This document shows, piece by piece, positions 9,413 through 18,348 of a stretch of 64,000 bases of DNA. Within the stretch, counting starts at the first letter, position 1, and every line of letters begins with the position of its first letter. Location of the stretch: contig CAYUIT010000012.1 in NCBI GenBank assembly GCA_964444835.1, forward strand, positions 1-64,000, read 5' to 3'. The position numbers and the translations under genes were made by a program. Source of the stretch: CADEED01 sp964444835 (GTDB taxonomy: Bacteria > Pseudomonadota > Gammaproteobacteria > Steroidobacterales > Steroidobacteraceae). A model generated the notes under the pieces. It searched no databases. It saw nothing but the letters and a program-made list of their open reading frames with translations, and had not been told where the DNA came from.

Positions 9413-10644
9413 CGCACGCAAGCTTGAGCCATTTAACGCGCCCGATGTTCGGCGTGCGCGACAACGAGTTGGTCATTGGCGGACACACCGTCACGGAACT
9501 CACGCGACGTGTCGGCCGTACGCCGTACTACGTGTACGACCGCGCGGTAATCGAAGCGCGCCTCGCCGCGCTCCGCGCCGTCCTGCCGCGCGATTTGCAC
9601 TTGCACTATGCGGTCAAAGCCAACCCGATGCCCGATGTTGTTAGGGTCATCGCACCGAAAGTTGACGGCCTCGACGTCGCCTCCGAACGGGAGATGCACG
9701 TCGCACTCGCGACCGGGATGCGGCCTGAACTGATCAGCTTTGCTGGGCCTGGCAAGTCGGACGCCGAGCTTGCAGCAGCAGCGCGCGCGGGAATCGTGAT
9801 CAATGTCGAATCGACACGCGAGATTCGGGTGCTGTCGCAGCTCGCGGCGAAGCTGCCTAACAAGCCACGCATCGCGATTCGGGTGAACCCGGATTTCGAA
9901 CTCAAAACCTCCGGCATGAAGATGAGCGGTGGCCCGAAGCAATTCGGGATCGACGCGGAGATGGTTCCCGACGTGCTCCGTTCCCTCGCGGGATTGCCAC
10001 TCGAATTCGTGGGCTTCCACATTTTCAGCGGCTCGCAGAATCTCAGTGCAGCCGCGATTATCGATGCTCAGCAAAAGGCCTATGCGCTCGCGTGCACCCT
10101 TGCCGCGCATGCGCCGTCGCCTGTGCGCTCGCTCAATCTCGGCGGCGGCTTCGGCATTCCGTACTTCCCGGGCGATCAACCGCTCGAGCTCGACTCGATC
10201 GGCGAAAATCTCGCGGCGCTCGTTGCGCGCGCGCGTAACGACTTTCCGCAAGCGACGCTGATGATCGAGTTAGGTCGATACATCATTGGCGAAGCCGGTG
10301 CGTACGTCTGTCGCGTCGTCGATCGCAAGGTTTCGCGTGGGCAAGTGTTCCTGATTACCGACGGCGGCTTGCATCACCACTTAGCTGCGTCCGGCAATTT
10401 CGGCCAAGTGATTCGCAAGAACTATCCCGTGGTGATCGGTAACCGAATTGACGCGCCGCAGCGCGAAAAGGCCTCGGTGGTGGGGCCGCTCTGCACGCCG
10501 CTCGATTTACTCGGGGATCGTATGGATCTCGCTCCCGCGCAAGAAGGTGACTTGGTTGTCGTGCTACAGTCCGGCGCCTACGGACCGACCGCGAGTCCGA
10601 TTGGATTCCTGAGTCATCCCGCGCCGGAGGAGTTGTTAGTCTGA
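9409..10644 (+). CDS. PLP-dependent (Orn/Lys/DAP-type) decarboxylase, exosortase-A-associated type
   Basis: This 411-residue fold-type III enzyme has the PLP lysine in LHYAVKANP (Lys70), a substrate/PLP region GFHIFSGSQ, the phosphate-binding LNLGGGFGIPY, and the C-terminal QSGAYGPTASP motif. Related enzymes decarboxylate diaminopimelate, ornithine or arginine; members linked to exosortase loci (TIGR03099) have no assigned substrate. The ATG overlaps the ligase stop as ATGA, so the two are translationally coupled and probably act on the same intermediate, for example decarboxylation of an activated or carrier-bound amino acid. The stop overlaps a possible CTG start of the next gene. Confidence 0.88.
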   Translation: MTHASLSHLTRPMFGVRDNELVIGGHTVTELTRRVGRTPYYVYDRAVIEARLAALRAVLPRDLHLHYAVKANPMPDVVRVIAPKVDGLDVASEREMHVALATGMRPELISFAGPGKSDAELAAAARAGIVINVESTREIRVLSQLAAKLPNKPRIAIRVNPDFELKTSGMKMSGGPKQFGIDAEMVPDVLRSLAGLPLEFVGFHIFSGSQNLSAAAIIDAQQKAYALACTLAAHAPSPVRSLNLGGGFGIPYFPGDQPLELDSIGENLAALVARARNDFPQATLMIELGRYIIGEAGAYVCRVVDRKVSRGQVFLITDGGLHHHLAASGNFGQVIRKNYPVVIGNRIDAPQREKASVVGPLCTPLDLLGDRMDLAPAQEGDLVVVLQSGAYGPTASPIGFLSHPAPEELLV

Positions 10645-11279
10645 ATGAGTTTGCGAGTGACGCCCACGACAACCCACCGGAAGCGGATTGGCGTCACACC
10701 GAACAAGAGCAGCANNNNNNNNNNNNNNNNNNNNNNNNNNNNNNNNNNNNNNNNNNNNNNNNNNNNNNNNNNNNNNNNNNNNNNNNNNNNNNNNNNNNNN
10801 NNNNNNNNNNNNNNGTCCCGGCCGAAAAGCTGCGCAGCGCCTGCCAAGAGCTCGCCCGCGTTACGCGCAAACGTCTGATCATCGGCGTTCCGTATCGCGA
10901 AGATCGCCGCTCGGGGAAGACGCGCTGCACGAGCTGTGGGCGCGTCAATCCGCCATGGGGTCATGTCAATTCGTTTGACGAAGCGCGCTTACGCGCCCTC
11001 TTCCCGACACTCGCCTGGACGCATAGCGAACTCATCGGTTCGGGCGGACGCCGCACGAATCCTGTGTCATCTGCATTGATGACGATTGCCGGCAATCCCT
11101 ACGGCACCTACGTACAAGATGAGCCGTGCGTACATTGCGGGGCGCACATCGACGGACCGAGGAAGATCGCGCTGGTCTCACGCGCGACAGCACGGCTCGC
11201 AATTTCAATCGACAAGCTGTTAGCACCCGTGAATCGGCGTCGCGCCAATTGGATTCACGTGCAATTCGAACGACGCTAG
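10641..11279 (+). CDS. Class I SAM-dependent methyltransferase-like protein, interrupted by an assembly gap
   Basis: The C-terminal 155 codons after the gap (10815-11279) read VPAEKLRSACQELARV..., typical of the end of a class I methyltransferase, with two extra zinc-ribbon-like pairs, CTSCG and CVHCG. Before the gap the same frame gives NEFASDAHDNPPEADWRHTEQ, which looks like a natural N-terminus. That frame has no ATG, GTG or TTG between its last stop (10548) and the gap; a CTG at 10641 overlaps the decarboxylase stop as CTGA and has GGAGGA nine bases upstream, so CTG initiation is my best guess. An ATG at 10645 lies in another frame and gives an unlikely peptide. The SAM-binding core is lost in the N run, so the family call rests on the tail. 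Confidence 0.55.
   Translation: MNEFASDAHDNPPEADWRHTEQEQXXXXXXXXXXXXXXXXXXXXXXXXXXXXXXXXXXVPAEKLRSACQELARVTRKRLIIGVPYREDRRSGKTRCTSCGRVNPPWGHVNSFDEARLRALFPTLAWTHSELIGSGGRRTNPVSSALMTIAGNPYGTYVQDEPCVHCGAHIDGPRKIALVSRATARLAISIDKLLAPVNRRRANWIHVQFERR
10715..10814. other. Scaffold gap (100 N)
   Basis: A run of exactly 100 N is a conventional placeholder of unknown true size. The flanks share no repeat, unlike the second gap at 57103. It removes the core of the methyltransferase gene, so frame continuity across it proves nothing. Confidence 0.98.
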
Positions 11280-11286
11280 GCCTTCA

Positions 11287-11303
11287 CGCGGCTGTTAGCC
11301 GCG
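11287..11303. terminator. Palindromic hairpin between convergent genes
   Basis: CGCGGCT and AGCCGCG pair perfectly around a GTT loop. The element spans the stop codon of the minus-strand ligase (11295) and lies eight bases after the methyltransferase stop. There is no T tract. It again contains TGTTAG. A bidirectional terminator or 3'-end stabiliser is plausible. Confidence 0.45.
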
Positions 11304-12656
11304 ATACCACTGGGTCTCGACCGCAGGTTGCGCCGGAGTTTCGGCAGGCGTCGTCGCTGCGAACTCGGCATCCTTCGGCATGCGCGACAAGGCCGCGAGC
11401 ATCGCGATAAACCAATACTGCACCTCGGCGTTCAAGAAGTCGGTGAACGCCCCGGCAACGAAAACCACCGTCAACGACGCACCGATGGCAGCATTCAACG
11501 CCAGTATTTCGGTCGTGCCGGTGGATCGACGGTTGTCTAGGTAGATGCGCAGCACCGTTCGGGCGATACCGAACCACAGCATCAAATACAGCGTCGCGCC
11601 GAGAAAACCCTGCTCGACAAGCGTCGTCATGAAAGTGTTGTGCGACGAGCGCGCACCGTCGACAGTCACGTCACCCGAGACACTCGTCAACCATCGCTCA
11701 TCCAGGTACTGCGGACTCAAGGCGACTGTGCCGCGAAAGCCCGTCCCCAATGGATAGTCCTTCGCCATCTCCCACTGCGCCTTGATGATGTAGATGCGGC
11801 TCTCCGCACTCGTATCCATGTTTTCCGTTTGTTTCACCGCGTCCGTCACCGAACGCATGCGCTCCCAGAAGTAGTCTTGCGCCAGCCAAGAGAACAGCAC
11901 CAAACCGAGCGCTGCGAAGCTGTAGAACAACTTGTTATCGACGCGCGGACGGATCGCCCAAATCAACAGACCTGCCGCGAGGATTCCAAGAAACGCGGCT
12001 CGCGTTTGCGTCAACACGATCGTGTTGACGATGAAGGGGGTCATCGCAATCGCCGCGTAACGCACCCAATCGCGATAGGCAAAGATCAACATCGCGGCGG
12101 CCGTGAGGCCTGTGCCCATTTGCATGCCGAGCGTATTGGCGTTGTTGATGCCTGGGCCGCCGATGCCGTCGAGTCGGCCCGACACATCGACCCCGAGGGC
12201 CTGCCATCCCAAAAAGAAACAGCCGGCGACATGTGCCAGCAACACGATCTTGATCGACTCCATGCTGTCGCAAATGCGCCATACGAAGTAGAAGACCAGT
12301 ACGTACTTTGTAAGGTACTCGAGACCGACAGCGTGCAACTCGGGCGCCAATGCCCATGGGGTCTGAATCCACATGATCGCGACGTACGCGATAAACAGGA
12401 TTGCAAACGGATGACTCAGCCACAGTGGGCGCTTTTGATCGCCTCGATGCATCCACACAGCGATCAAAGTGACCGCCGCTGCCAGCAGCGACCAGCGCAG
12501 ATCCGGCAAAGCGCCCCCCCACCACCGTGAGGGCGGATGGACGTAGAACGCCAGCAAATAGGAGCACAAGCCCCAAATTGGCGCACGCCACAGGGCCATG
12601 ACAAGGCCGGCGAAGTACGCCAAAACGAATACGACCATCGTAACCATTGGCCGCAA
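11295..12656 (-). CDS. O-antigen ligase-like membrane protein, exosortase-A-associated (probable O-glycosylation ligase)
   Basis: The 453-residue protein has around ten membrane segments and a long extracytoplasmic loop after the middle of the protein that contains the Wzy/WaaL-type sequence GTGFRGTVALSPQY followed by SSHNTFMTTLVEQGFLG, the conserved H-N-x-F...E-x-G signature of this superfamily. Its N-terminal region (AFYVHPPSRWWGGALPDLRWSL in the source, seen here as the Y-x-HPP...W segment) matches the exosortase-associated subfamily I know as TIGR03097. It would transfer or polymerise lipid-linked glycan in the periplasm. It is divergent from the chain-length gene across a 282-bp intergenic region (12657-12938), which must hold both promoters; no clear consensus was found there. 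Confidence 0.85.
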   Translation of the reverse strand: MRPMVTMVVFVLAYFAGLVMALWRAPIWGLCSYLLAFYVHPPSRWWGGALPDLRWSLLAAAVTLIAVWMHRGDQKRPLWLSHPFAILFIAYVAIMWIQTPWALAPELHAVGLEYLTKYVLVFYFVWRICDSMESIKIVLLAHVAGCFFLGWQALGVDVSGRLDGIGGPGINNANTLGMQMGTGLTAAAMLIFAYRDWVRYAAIAMTPFIVNTIVLTQTRAAFLGILAAGLLIWAIRPRVDNKLFYSFAALGLVLFSWLAQDYFWERMRSVTDAVKQTENMDTSAESRIYIIKAQWEMAKDYPLGTGFRGTVALSPQYLDERWLTSVSGDVTVDGARSSHNTFMTTLVEQGFLGATLYLMLWFGIARTVLRIYLDNRRSTGTTEILALNAAIGASLTVVFVAGAFTDFLNAEVQYWFIAMLAALSRMPKDAEFAATTPAETPAQPAVETQWYRG

Positions 12657-12938
12657 GACTACCGCAGGCCTGAATCAGCGGTCGATGAGGCGTCAAGCCG
12701 CTTGAACGTAGTGTGACTCAATTCCTCGATTCGCCCCGCAATGTGGTCGCAGGCGCTGCGACCGGGCCCGGCTCGGGGCGAGCCAGCTGTTGCGAGTTCT
12801 CTCACGTCGCCAACGACCGTGGACGACGAATTGATACACAGCTCGCATTATCCAAAAGACGGGTCAGTTCGGGCACAATCCGGCCGCGTAACCACGCAAA
12901 ATAGGGGTTCGCCACCGGCCCTAAGGATCCTGCCGCCC

Positions 12939-14492
12939 ATGTTCGAGTTTCTCCGAGAAGCTGCCGCCCAGTCAGCTGGCATGTGGCGGTTCCGCTGGCA
13001 CGCCGTGATTGCGGCGTGGACGGTGGGCCTGCTCGCTGCTGTTTTCGTTCTCCTGATCCCGAACACGTACCAATCCCAGGCGCGAGTTTATGTCGACACG
13101 GATAGCGTCCTGCGGCCGCTATTGTTGGGCTTGGCGGTGGGTGCCGAGACGACGACGGATCTCAGCCTCGTATCGCAGGCATTACTCAGTCGGCCCACGC
13201 TCGAGGCGGTCGGCGCGAAGACGAAGTACACGCAAGGCCTCACGTCCGGGCTGAAGTACGAAGGCCTGCTGGAACAGTTGCGTACGCACACCACCATCGA
13301 GGGCGGCGGTCGCGAACAGCTGTACATCATTTCTTTCTCCGACCCCGATCCGCAGCTGGCGCAGCTAGTCACCAAGACATTCCTCGATACGTTCCTGACC
13401 GACACGCGCGGCATGAACGAGTCCGATAACGAGAATGCCCAGCAATTCTTGGAAACGCAGATCGCCGAGTACGAGCAGCGCTTGCGCCAAGCTGAGGAAC
13501 GCTTGGCCAACTTCAAGCAGCGCAACGTGGGCCTCATGCCCGAAACGGATCAAGACTACTTTGCGCGTATGCAAGCGTCGTCTAACGACTTGATGCTGTT
13601 GCGCGATCGGCTGCGTACGGCAATGGCGAAACGCGCTGAGCTGATGCGCCAACTCGAGGGCGAGGAGCCGAATTTCGCGCTGAGCGCATCGGCAGATCAG
13701 ACGAGCGGCGCGTTCGAGGCACGCATCGAGGAGCAGAAGCGCATTCTGGACTCGTTGCTCGTGCAGTACACCGATAAGCATCCGCAGGTCGTGTCGGTGC
13801 GCGAAACGATTTCGCAGCTAGAGCAACAACGCGATCGCGCAGCGATCGAGGCGCGCTCACGTCCGCAAGCCATGACTAACTACGGTGGGCTCAACACCAA
13901 TCCTGTTTATCAGAACATGAAGATTGGCTTGAGCGCCACGGATGTCGAGATCGCCGCCCTGCAAAACGAAATCGCCTCGAAAGAACGCGAGGCCGGTCGA
14001 CTGCGCGGACTCGTCAACACGATTCCGGAAGTGGAAGCGGAGCTCGCACGACTCAATCGCGACTACGAAGTCAATCGTGCGCAACACGCCGCGCTGCTGC
14101 AGCGGCTGGAGTCCGCACGCCTCTCCGACGACGCCGAGGAGAGCAAACGAGATTTGAAGTTCCGCATCGTCGAGCCACCGCTCGTGCCGCTCGCACCGAT
14201 CGCACCGAATCGCGCGCTTCTGTTCATCGTCGCGTTGTTGCTGAGCCTGGTCGTCGGTGGCGCGGTGATGTTCGTGATGAATCAGATCAAACCCGTGTTC
14301 ACGACGCGTCATTCGCTGCGCGAGTTTGCGAAGTTGCCGATTCTGGGAACGATTACGAAAGTCCCTCTGTTCCCAGAGCAAGCAGAGATCGAGCGACGCC
14401 AAACGCGCCTCGTTGCGGCCAGCAGTGGCGCGCTCGTCATGATTTTTCTCGTCGCCGCCGTGTTGTTCGGCAGTGGCTACGTCGGCGCTTGA
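12939..14492 (+). CDS. Polysaccharide chain-length determinant (Wzz/GumC-like), EPS-locus type
   Basis: The protein has 517 residues, with a transmembrane segment near residues 25-45 (VIAAWTVGLLAAVFVLLIP), the Wzz-type YQSQARVYVDT motif, a long periplasmic coiled coil rich in Glu, Gln and Arg, and a second membrane segment around 440-460 after the proline-containing EPPLVPLAPIAPN. A third hydrophobic stretch closes the protein. I chose ATG 12939 (AAGGA upstream, MFEFLREA start) over the in-frame 12741 start. It controls length and export of the polymer in the inner membrane together with the cytoplasmic kinase encoded directly downstream. It matches the PEP-CTERM-locus subfamily (TIGR03007). 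Confidence 0.9.
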   Translation: MFEFLREAAAQSAGMWRFRWHAVIAAWTVGLLAAVFVLLIPNTYQSQARVYVDTDSVLRPLLLGLAVGAETTTDLSLVSQALLSRPTLEAVGAKTKYTQGLTSGLKYEGLLEQLRTHTTIEGGGREQLYIISFSDPDPQLAQLVTKTFLDTFLTDTRGMNESDNENAQQFLETQIAEYEQRLRQAEERLANFKQRNVGLMPETDQDYFARMQASSNDLMLLRDRLRTAMAKRAELMRQLEGEEPNFALSASADQTSGAFEARIEEQKRILDSLLVQYTDKHPQVVSVRETISQLEQQRDRAAIEARSRPQAMTNYGGLNTNPVYQNMKIGLSATDVEIAALQNEIASKEREAGRLRGLVNTIPEVEAELARLNRDYEVNRAQHAALLQRLESARLSDDAEESKRDLKFRIVEPPLVPLAPIAPNRALLFIVALLLSLVVGGAVMFVMNQIKPVFTTRHSLREFAKLPILGTITKVPLFPEQAEIERRQTRLVAASSGALVMIFLVAAVLFGSGYVGA

Positions 14493-14508
14493 GCCCCTGG
14501 AATCAGAC

Positions 14509-15336
14509 ATGAGCATAGTCGACAAAGCACTCACGAAGGCCCGCAGCGGCGCGCATCCCGAGGAACGGCGCGTCACACCGACCGGCCCTCGTACGGGCGG
14601 TTCGATCAAGCTGGATCTGCATAACATGCATCGCGAGGGCTTGCTCGTGCCTAGCGAGCATGCACGCACCATTCGCAATCAGTACCGCGCAATCAAGACG
14701 CAGTTGCTCGATCTCGCGTTGGGGCGCGCCTCGCCTCGTCCCGAGGCAGGGAACGTCATCGTCGTAACGAGCGCCGTCCCGGGCGAAGGCAAGACGTTTT
14801 GCGCCACGAATCTCGCGATGACGCTGGCGCTCGAGCCCGAGTTGTCAGTGATCTTGATCGATGCAGACTTAGCCCGCCCCCGCATTTCGTCGGTACTCGG
14901 CTTGAGCGATCGCGCGGGACTTGCCGAGTATCTCGCCAACGGTTCGATGCATTGGCGCGATCTCAGCTTGATGACCGATCACAACAACATGATCGTGCTT
15001 CCGGCCGGGCACGCAGCGGGTCGTGGCCCGGAGCTTCTCGGTACGAGTCGCATGGCGGACTTGATTGCCGATGTGACGCGGCCCGGGTCGAACGAAGTTG
15101 TCGTGATCGATTCCGCGCCGCTTCTTGCCACGAACGAAGCTCGCGCACTCGTGCGTCATGCTGGGCAAGTTGCGATGGTGGTACGAGCGAACAGCACCTT
15201 GAAACCGGAATTCAACGAAGCGATTTCGATGCTTGATCGCAAGAAACCGATCGGCTTGATTCTCAATCAGGCCAGTACCGTCTTCGGCGACTACTACTAC
15301 GGACAGTACGGTGACTACGATCAGCAGGCGGACTGA
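14509..15336 (+). CDS. EPS-locus tyrosine autokinase (CpsD/CapB/BY-kinase)
   Basis: In 275 residues the BY-kinase motifs are clear: Walker A VPGEGKT (residues 90-96), Walker A' ILIDADLARPR and Walker B VVVIDSAPLL. The C-terminus carries a cluster of six tyrosines (FGDYYYGQYGDYDQ), the usual autophosphorylation tail. ATG 14509 is chosen because MSIVDKAL is the standard start of this subfamily (TIGR03018); an upstream in-frame start at 14473 lies inside the chain-length gene. Its phosphorylation state would set polymerisation through contact with the chain-length protein. The FemAB gene begins on the very next base after its stop. Confidence 0.92.
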   Translation: MSIVDKALTKARSGAHPEERRVTPTGPRTGGSIKLDLHNMHREGLLVPSEHARTIRNQYRAIKTQLLDLALGRASPRPEAGNVIVVTSAVPGEGKTFCATNLAMTLALEPELSVILIDADLARPRISSVLGLSDRAGLAEYLANGSMHWRDLSLMTDHNNMIVLPAGHAAGRGPELLGTSRMADLIADVTRPGSNEVVVIDSAPLLATNEARALVRHAGQVAMVVRANSTLKPEFNEAISMLDRKKPIGLILNQASTVFGDYYYGQYGDYDQQAD

Positions 15337-16404
15337 ATGTCCTCAACCGCGCCATCTAGCCCAGCCACTTGTGGCTCCGAGCTGCTCGTCCGTGCAGCCC
15401 AGGAATCCGATGCAGCCTCTTGGGACGCGTTCGTAGAAGCGCATCCTGCCGCCACGTTTTTCCATCTCTACGGTTGGCGCCGCGTTCTCGAGCGCGCGTA
15501 TCGGCACCGCACTCACTACTTGTGCGCGACGCGTGAGGGTCGCGTCGTTGGCGTCTTGCCGCTCGCCGAGGTGAAGAGCTGGCTGTTCGGCCACACACTC
15601 GTGTCGACTCCCTTTTGCGTTTATGGCGGCGCCGTCGCCGAAGACGTCGCCACGCGCGATTCGCTCATCGATGCTGCCTGCAAACTCGCGACCGAGCTTG
15701 GAGTCGACACCCTCGAGTTGCGCAATATGGAACGCGTACGGCCCGAGTGGCCGTGCAAAGATCTCTATGTCACCTTTCGCAAACCGATCTCCGCCGACGA
15801 CGAAGAAAACCTGAAAGCGATCCCGCGTAAGCAGCGTGCGATGGTGCGCGGCGGCATCACGGCAGGGCTGGTGTCGCAGATCGATCAGGATGTCGCGACC
15901 GCGTGGGACGTCTACTCCGAGAGCGTGCGCAATCTGGGCACACCTGTGTTCCCGCTCGAATATTTCAAGATTCTGGCGGCGGAGTTCGGCGAGCGCTGCG
16001 AAGTGCTCAAAGTTCAGCACGCAGGCCAAACCGTGGCGAGCGTTCTATCGTTCTACTTTCGCGATGAAGTACTGCCGTACTACGGCGGCGGTACACACGC
16101 ATCGCGCGAGGTGAATGCTAACGACTTCATGTACTGGGAATTGATGCGCCGTGCAGCCGCTCGCGGTCTGCGCATCTTCGACTACGGGCGCAGCAAGCGC
16201 GATACCGGTTCGTTTCGTTTCAAAAAGCACTGGGGCTTCGAGCCGGCACCGCTCTACTACGAGTACTTCCTCGTCAAGGCGCGCGAGATGCCCAATGTCA
16301 GCCCTACCAATCCCAAGTACGCGTTGTTCTTGAAGGTGTGGCAGCGGCTCCCCCTGTGGCTGAGCCGGCGCATCGGTCCCTTCTTGTCGCGGTCGCTCGG
16401 TTAG
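15337..16404 (+). CDS. FemAB-like GNAT-fold protein, PEP-CTERM/EPS-locus type
   Basis: The 355-residue protein begins with ESDAASWDAFVEAHPAATF and the aromatic LYGWRRVLERAY, then a C-terminal half with DYGRSKRDTGSFRFKKHWGFE, hallmarks of the FemAB-related family found beside exosortase A (TIGR03019). FemAB enzymes transfer amino acids from aminoacyl-tRNA to peptidoglycan or, in relatives, acyl or aminoacyl groups to other acceptors; the substrate here is unassigned. Start ATG 15337 abuts the kinase stop. It may add an amino-acid substituent to the polysaccharide, which would fit the amidotransferases and decarboxylase nearby; that is inference. Confidence 0.88.
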   Translation: MSSTAPSSPATCGSELLVRAAQESDAASWDAFVEAHPAATFFHLYGWRRVLERAYRHRTHYLCATREGRVVGVLPLAEVKSWLFGHTLVSTPFCVYGGAVAEDVATRDSLIDAACKLATELGVDTLELRNMERVRPEWPCKDLYVTFRKPISADDEENLKAIPRKQRAMVRGGITAGLVSQIDQDVATAWDVYSESVRNLGTPVFPLEYFKILAAEFGERCEVLKVQHAGQTVASVLSFYFRDEVLPYYGGGTHASREVNANDFMYWELMRRAAARGLRIFDYGRSKRDTGSFRFKKHWGFEPAPLYYEYFLVKAREMPNVSPTNPKYALFLKVWQRLPLWLSRRIGPFLSRSLG

Positions 16405-16416
16405 TTAGGCACTCCG

Positions 16417-18348
16417 ATGTGCGGAATTCATGGCTTCTTGCGATGGGATGGCGATGCGACGCACGGCCTCGAGTCGCTACGGCGCATGGGCCAAGCAACG
16501 CTGCATCGCGGACCGGACGACGAGGGTAGCTTCGTCGAAGGCCCGATCGCGTTGGGCATGCGACGCCTCTCGATCATCGATCTCGCGGGCGGGCATCAAC
16601 CCATCGCCAACGAAGACGAGTCGCTGATCCTCGTCTGCAACGGCGAGATCTACAACTTTCGCGAACTGCGCACGGAGCTTATCGGGCGCGGTCATCGATT
16701 CCGCACGGGTAGCGATGTCGAAGTCATCCTGCATAGCTACGAAGAATACGGCGACGATTTCGTCAGTCGTATCGATGGCATGTTCGGCTTCGCATTGTGG
16801 GATCGGCGCCGTAAGCGGCTCCTGATTGGCCGCGACCCCATCGGCATCAAGCCGATTTACATCTACCGCGATGCGCATCAGCTCGCTTTTGCCTCAGAAG
16901 CAAAGGCGTTGCTGGCGTTGCCGGGCGTCGCGTGCCGCGTCGATCGCGAAGCCTTGTCCGATTACGTCGCGTTTGGCTACGTACCGGCACCGCGATCGCT
17001 GTTCGCAGGCGTCACGAAGTTGGCGCCGGCCACTCTGCTGATCGCCGAGCAAGGCCGAGTCGAAACGCGCGAGTACTGGCGTCTGCCGCAAACGATCGAT
17101 CGCAATTTGAGTGCCGAAGATTGGCGCGTCGCGGTCCGTGACCGACTCGAAGCCGCCGTGCGTGAGCAAATGGTGGCCGATGTGCCGCTCGGTGGATTCT
17201 TGTCGGGCGGTGTCGACTCGAGCTGTGTCGTCGGCTACATGGCCAAGCACAGCACTCAGCCCGTCAAGACCTACTCGATCGGGTTCCGTGCCTCGAGCGG
17301 TGCAGAGCTCTACAACGAGCTTCCGTACGCGCGCCGCGTCGCCGAGCTGTTTCACACCGATCACCACGAGATCGTCGTACAACCCGACGTCGTCAAGCTG
17401 CTCCCCAAGTTGCTGTGGCACATGGACGAGCCGATGGCAGACGCTGCGCTGATCACTACCTACTTGGTATCCGAGTTTGCGCGCCGCGATGTCACGGTGA
17501 TTCTCTCCGGCGTGGGCGGCGATGAGTTGTTTGGCGGCTATCACCGCTATCGCGACGAGTACTTTCGCTCGCGCTATCGACTCTTGCCGAAATGGTTCCG
17601 GCGCGGCGTCATGACGCCGTTCGCACGCGCCCTGCCCAGCGATCGCCACAGCAAGTGGCTCAACATCGCGCGCCTCGGTCGCGCGTTTTTGCTCGCCGAC
17701 GAACTCGACTTCGAGGCACGGTATGAACGCTTCATCGAGGTGTTCGATGCCCAAGCGCGTAATCGCTTGCTACGCGAGGGCGCGCGCCCGCCCACCGCCG
17801 TGCGCGATGCATTTGCCCGAGCGACCAGCCCTGACGCGCTCGCTCGCTTGATGAGCGTCGATTTCGCGACGCAGATGCCCGACGACTTGCTGCTGTTGAC
17901 CGACAAGATGAGCATGGCCACATCGCTCGAATGCCGCGTGCCGTTGCTCGATCGGCAGCTCGTTGAGCTCGCGGCGCGCATGCCGAGCGGTGTGAAGATG
18001 CGCGGCGGCCAGCTCAAGTCGTTACTCAAGTCGTCGCTCAGCGAGCTTCTACCCAACGACATCTTGCATCGTCAGAAGCGCGGCTTTGGCGCTCCCGTCG
18101 GCGCCTGGATCAAGTCCGAACTCGCACCGCTGCTGACCCACGTGCTGTCGCGAAAGTCGATCGAACAGCGCGGCTGGTTCCACTGGCCTGCCGTGGCGGA
18201 AACGATCGAGATGCATCGACAGCAACGCGCCGACCATACCGATCACTTGATGTGCCTGCTGAATCTAGAACTGTGGGCACGGCTCTATCTGGATGGCGTC
18301 AGCACGAACGACCTCGGCGAAGAGTTGCAAGCGTTGTTAGCGGCATGA
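16417..18348 (+). CDS. Glutamine-hydrolysing asparagine synthetase-type amidotransferase (first copy)
   Basis: The 643-residue protein starts MCGIHGF, leaving Cys as the N-terminal Ntn nucleophile. The glutaminase half keeps HRGPD and CNGEIYN, and the synthetase half has the PP-loop SGGVDSS at 263-269 and SGVGGDELFGGY later. It would use Gln and ATP to amidate a carboxylate, in EPS loci probably a uronic acid or amino-acid substituent rather than aspartate. The C-terminal ATGA overlap with the next glycosyltransferase shows coupling. It is the more asparagine-synthetase-like of the two active copies. A plain biosynthetic AsnB role cannot be excluded. Confidence 0.88.
   Translation: MCGIHGFLRWDGDATHGLESLRRMGQATLHRGPDDEGSFVEGPIALGMRRLSIIDLAGGHQPIANEDESLILVCNGEIYNFRELRTELIGRGHRFRTGSDVEVILHSYEEYGDDFVSRIDGMFGFALWDRRRKRLLIGRDPIGIKPIYIYRDAHQLAFASEAKALLALPGVACRVDREALSDYVAFGYVPAPRSLFAGVTKLAPATLLIAEQGRVETREYWRLPQTIDRNLSAEDWRVAVRDRLEAAVREQMVADVPLGGFLSGGVDSSCVVGYMAKHSTQPVKTYSIGFRASSGAELYNELPYARRVAELFHTDHHEIVVQPDVVKLLPKLLWHMDEPMADAALITTYLVSEFARRDVTVILSGVGGDELFGGYHRYRDEYFRSRYRLLPKWFRRGVMTPFARALPSDRHSKWLNIARLGRAFLLADELDFEARYERFIEVFDAQARNRLLREGARPPTAVRDAFARATSPDALARLMSVDFATQMPDDLLLLTDKMSMATSLECRVPLLDRQLVELAARMPSGVKMRGGQLKSLLKSSLSELLPNDILHRQKRGFGAPVGAWIKSELAPLLTHVLSRKSIEQRGWFHWPAVAETIEMHRQQRADHTDHLMCLLNLELWARLYLDGVSTNDLGEELQALLAA

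Noticed and set aside
9433..10251. 272-codon minus-strand frame opposite the PLP decarboxylase
   Set aside because: Arg-rich antisense shadow of a gene with clear PLP motifs.
11295..12656. O-antigen-ligase-like protein as exosortase or flippase
   Set aside because: The late HNTF...EQGFLG signature and long periplasmic loop are those of the Wzy/WaaL superfamily.
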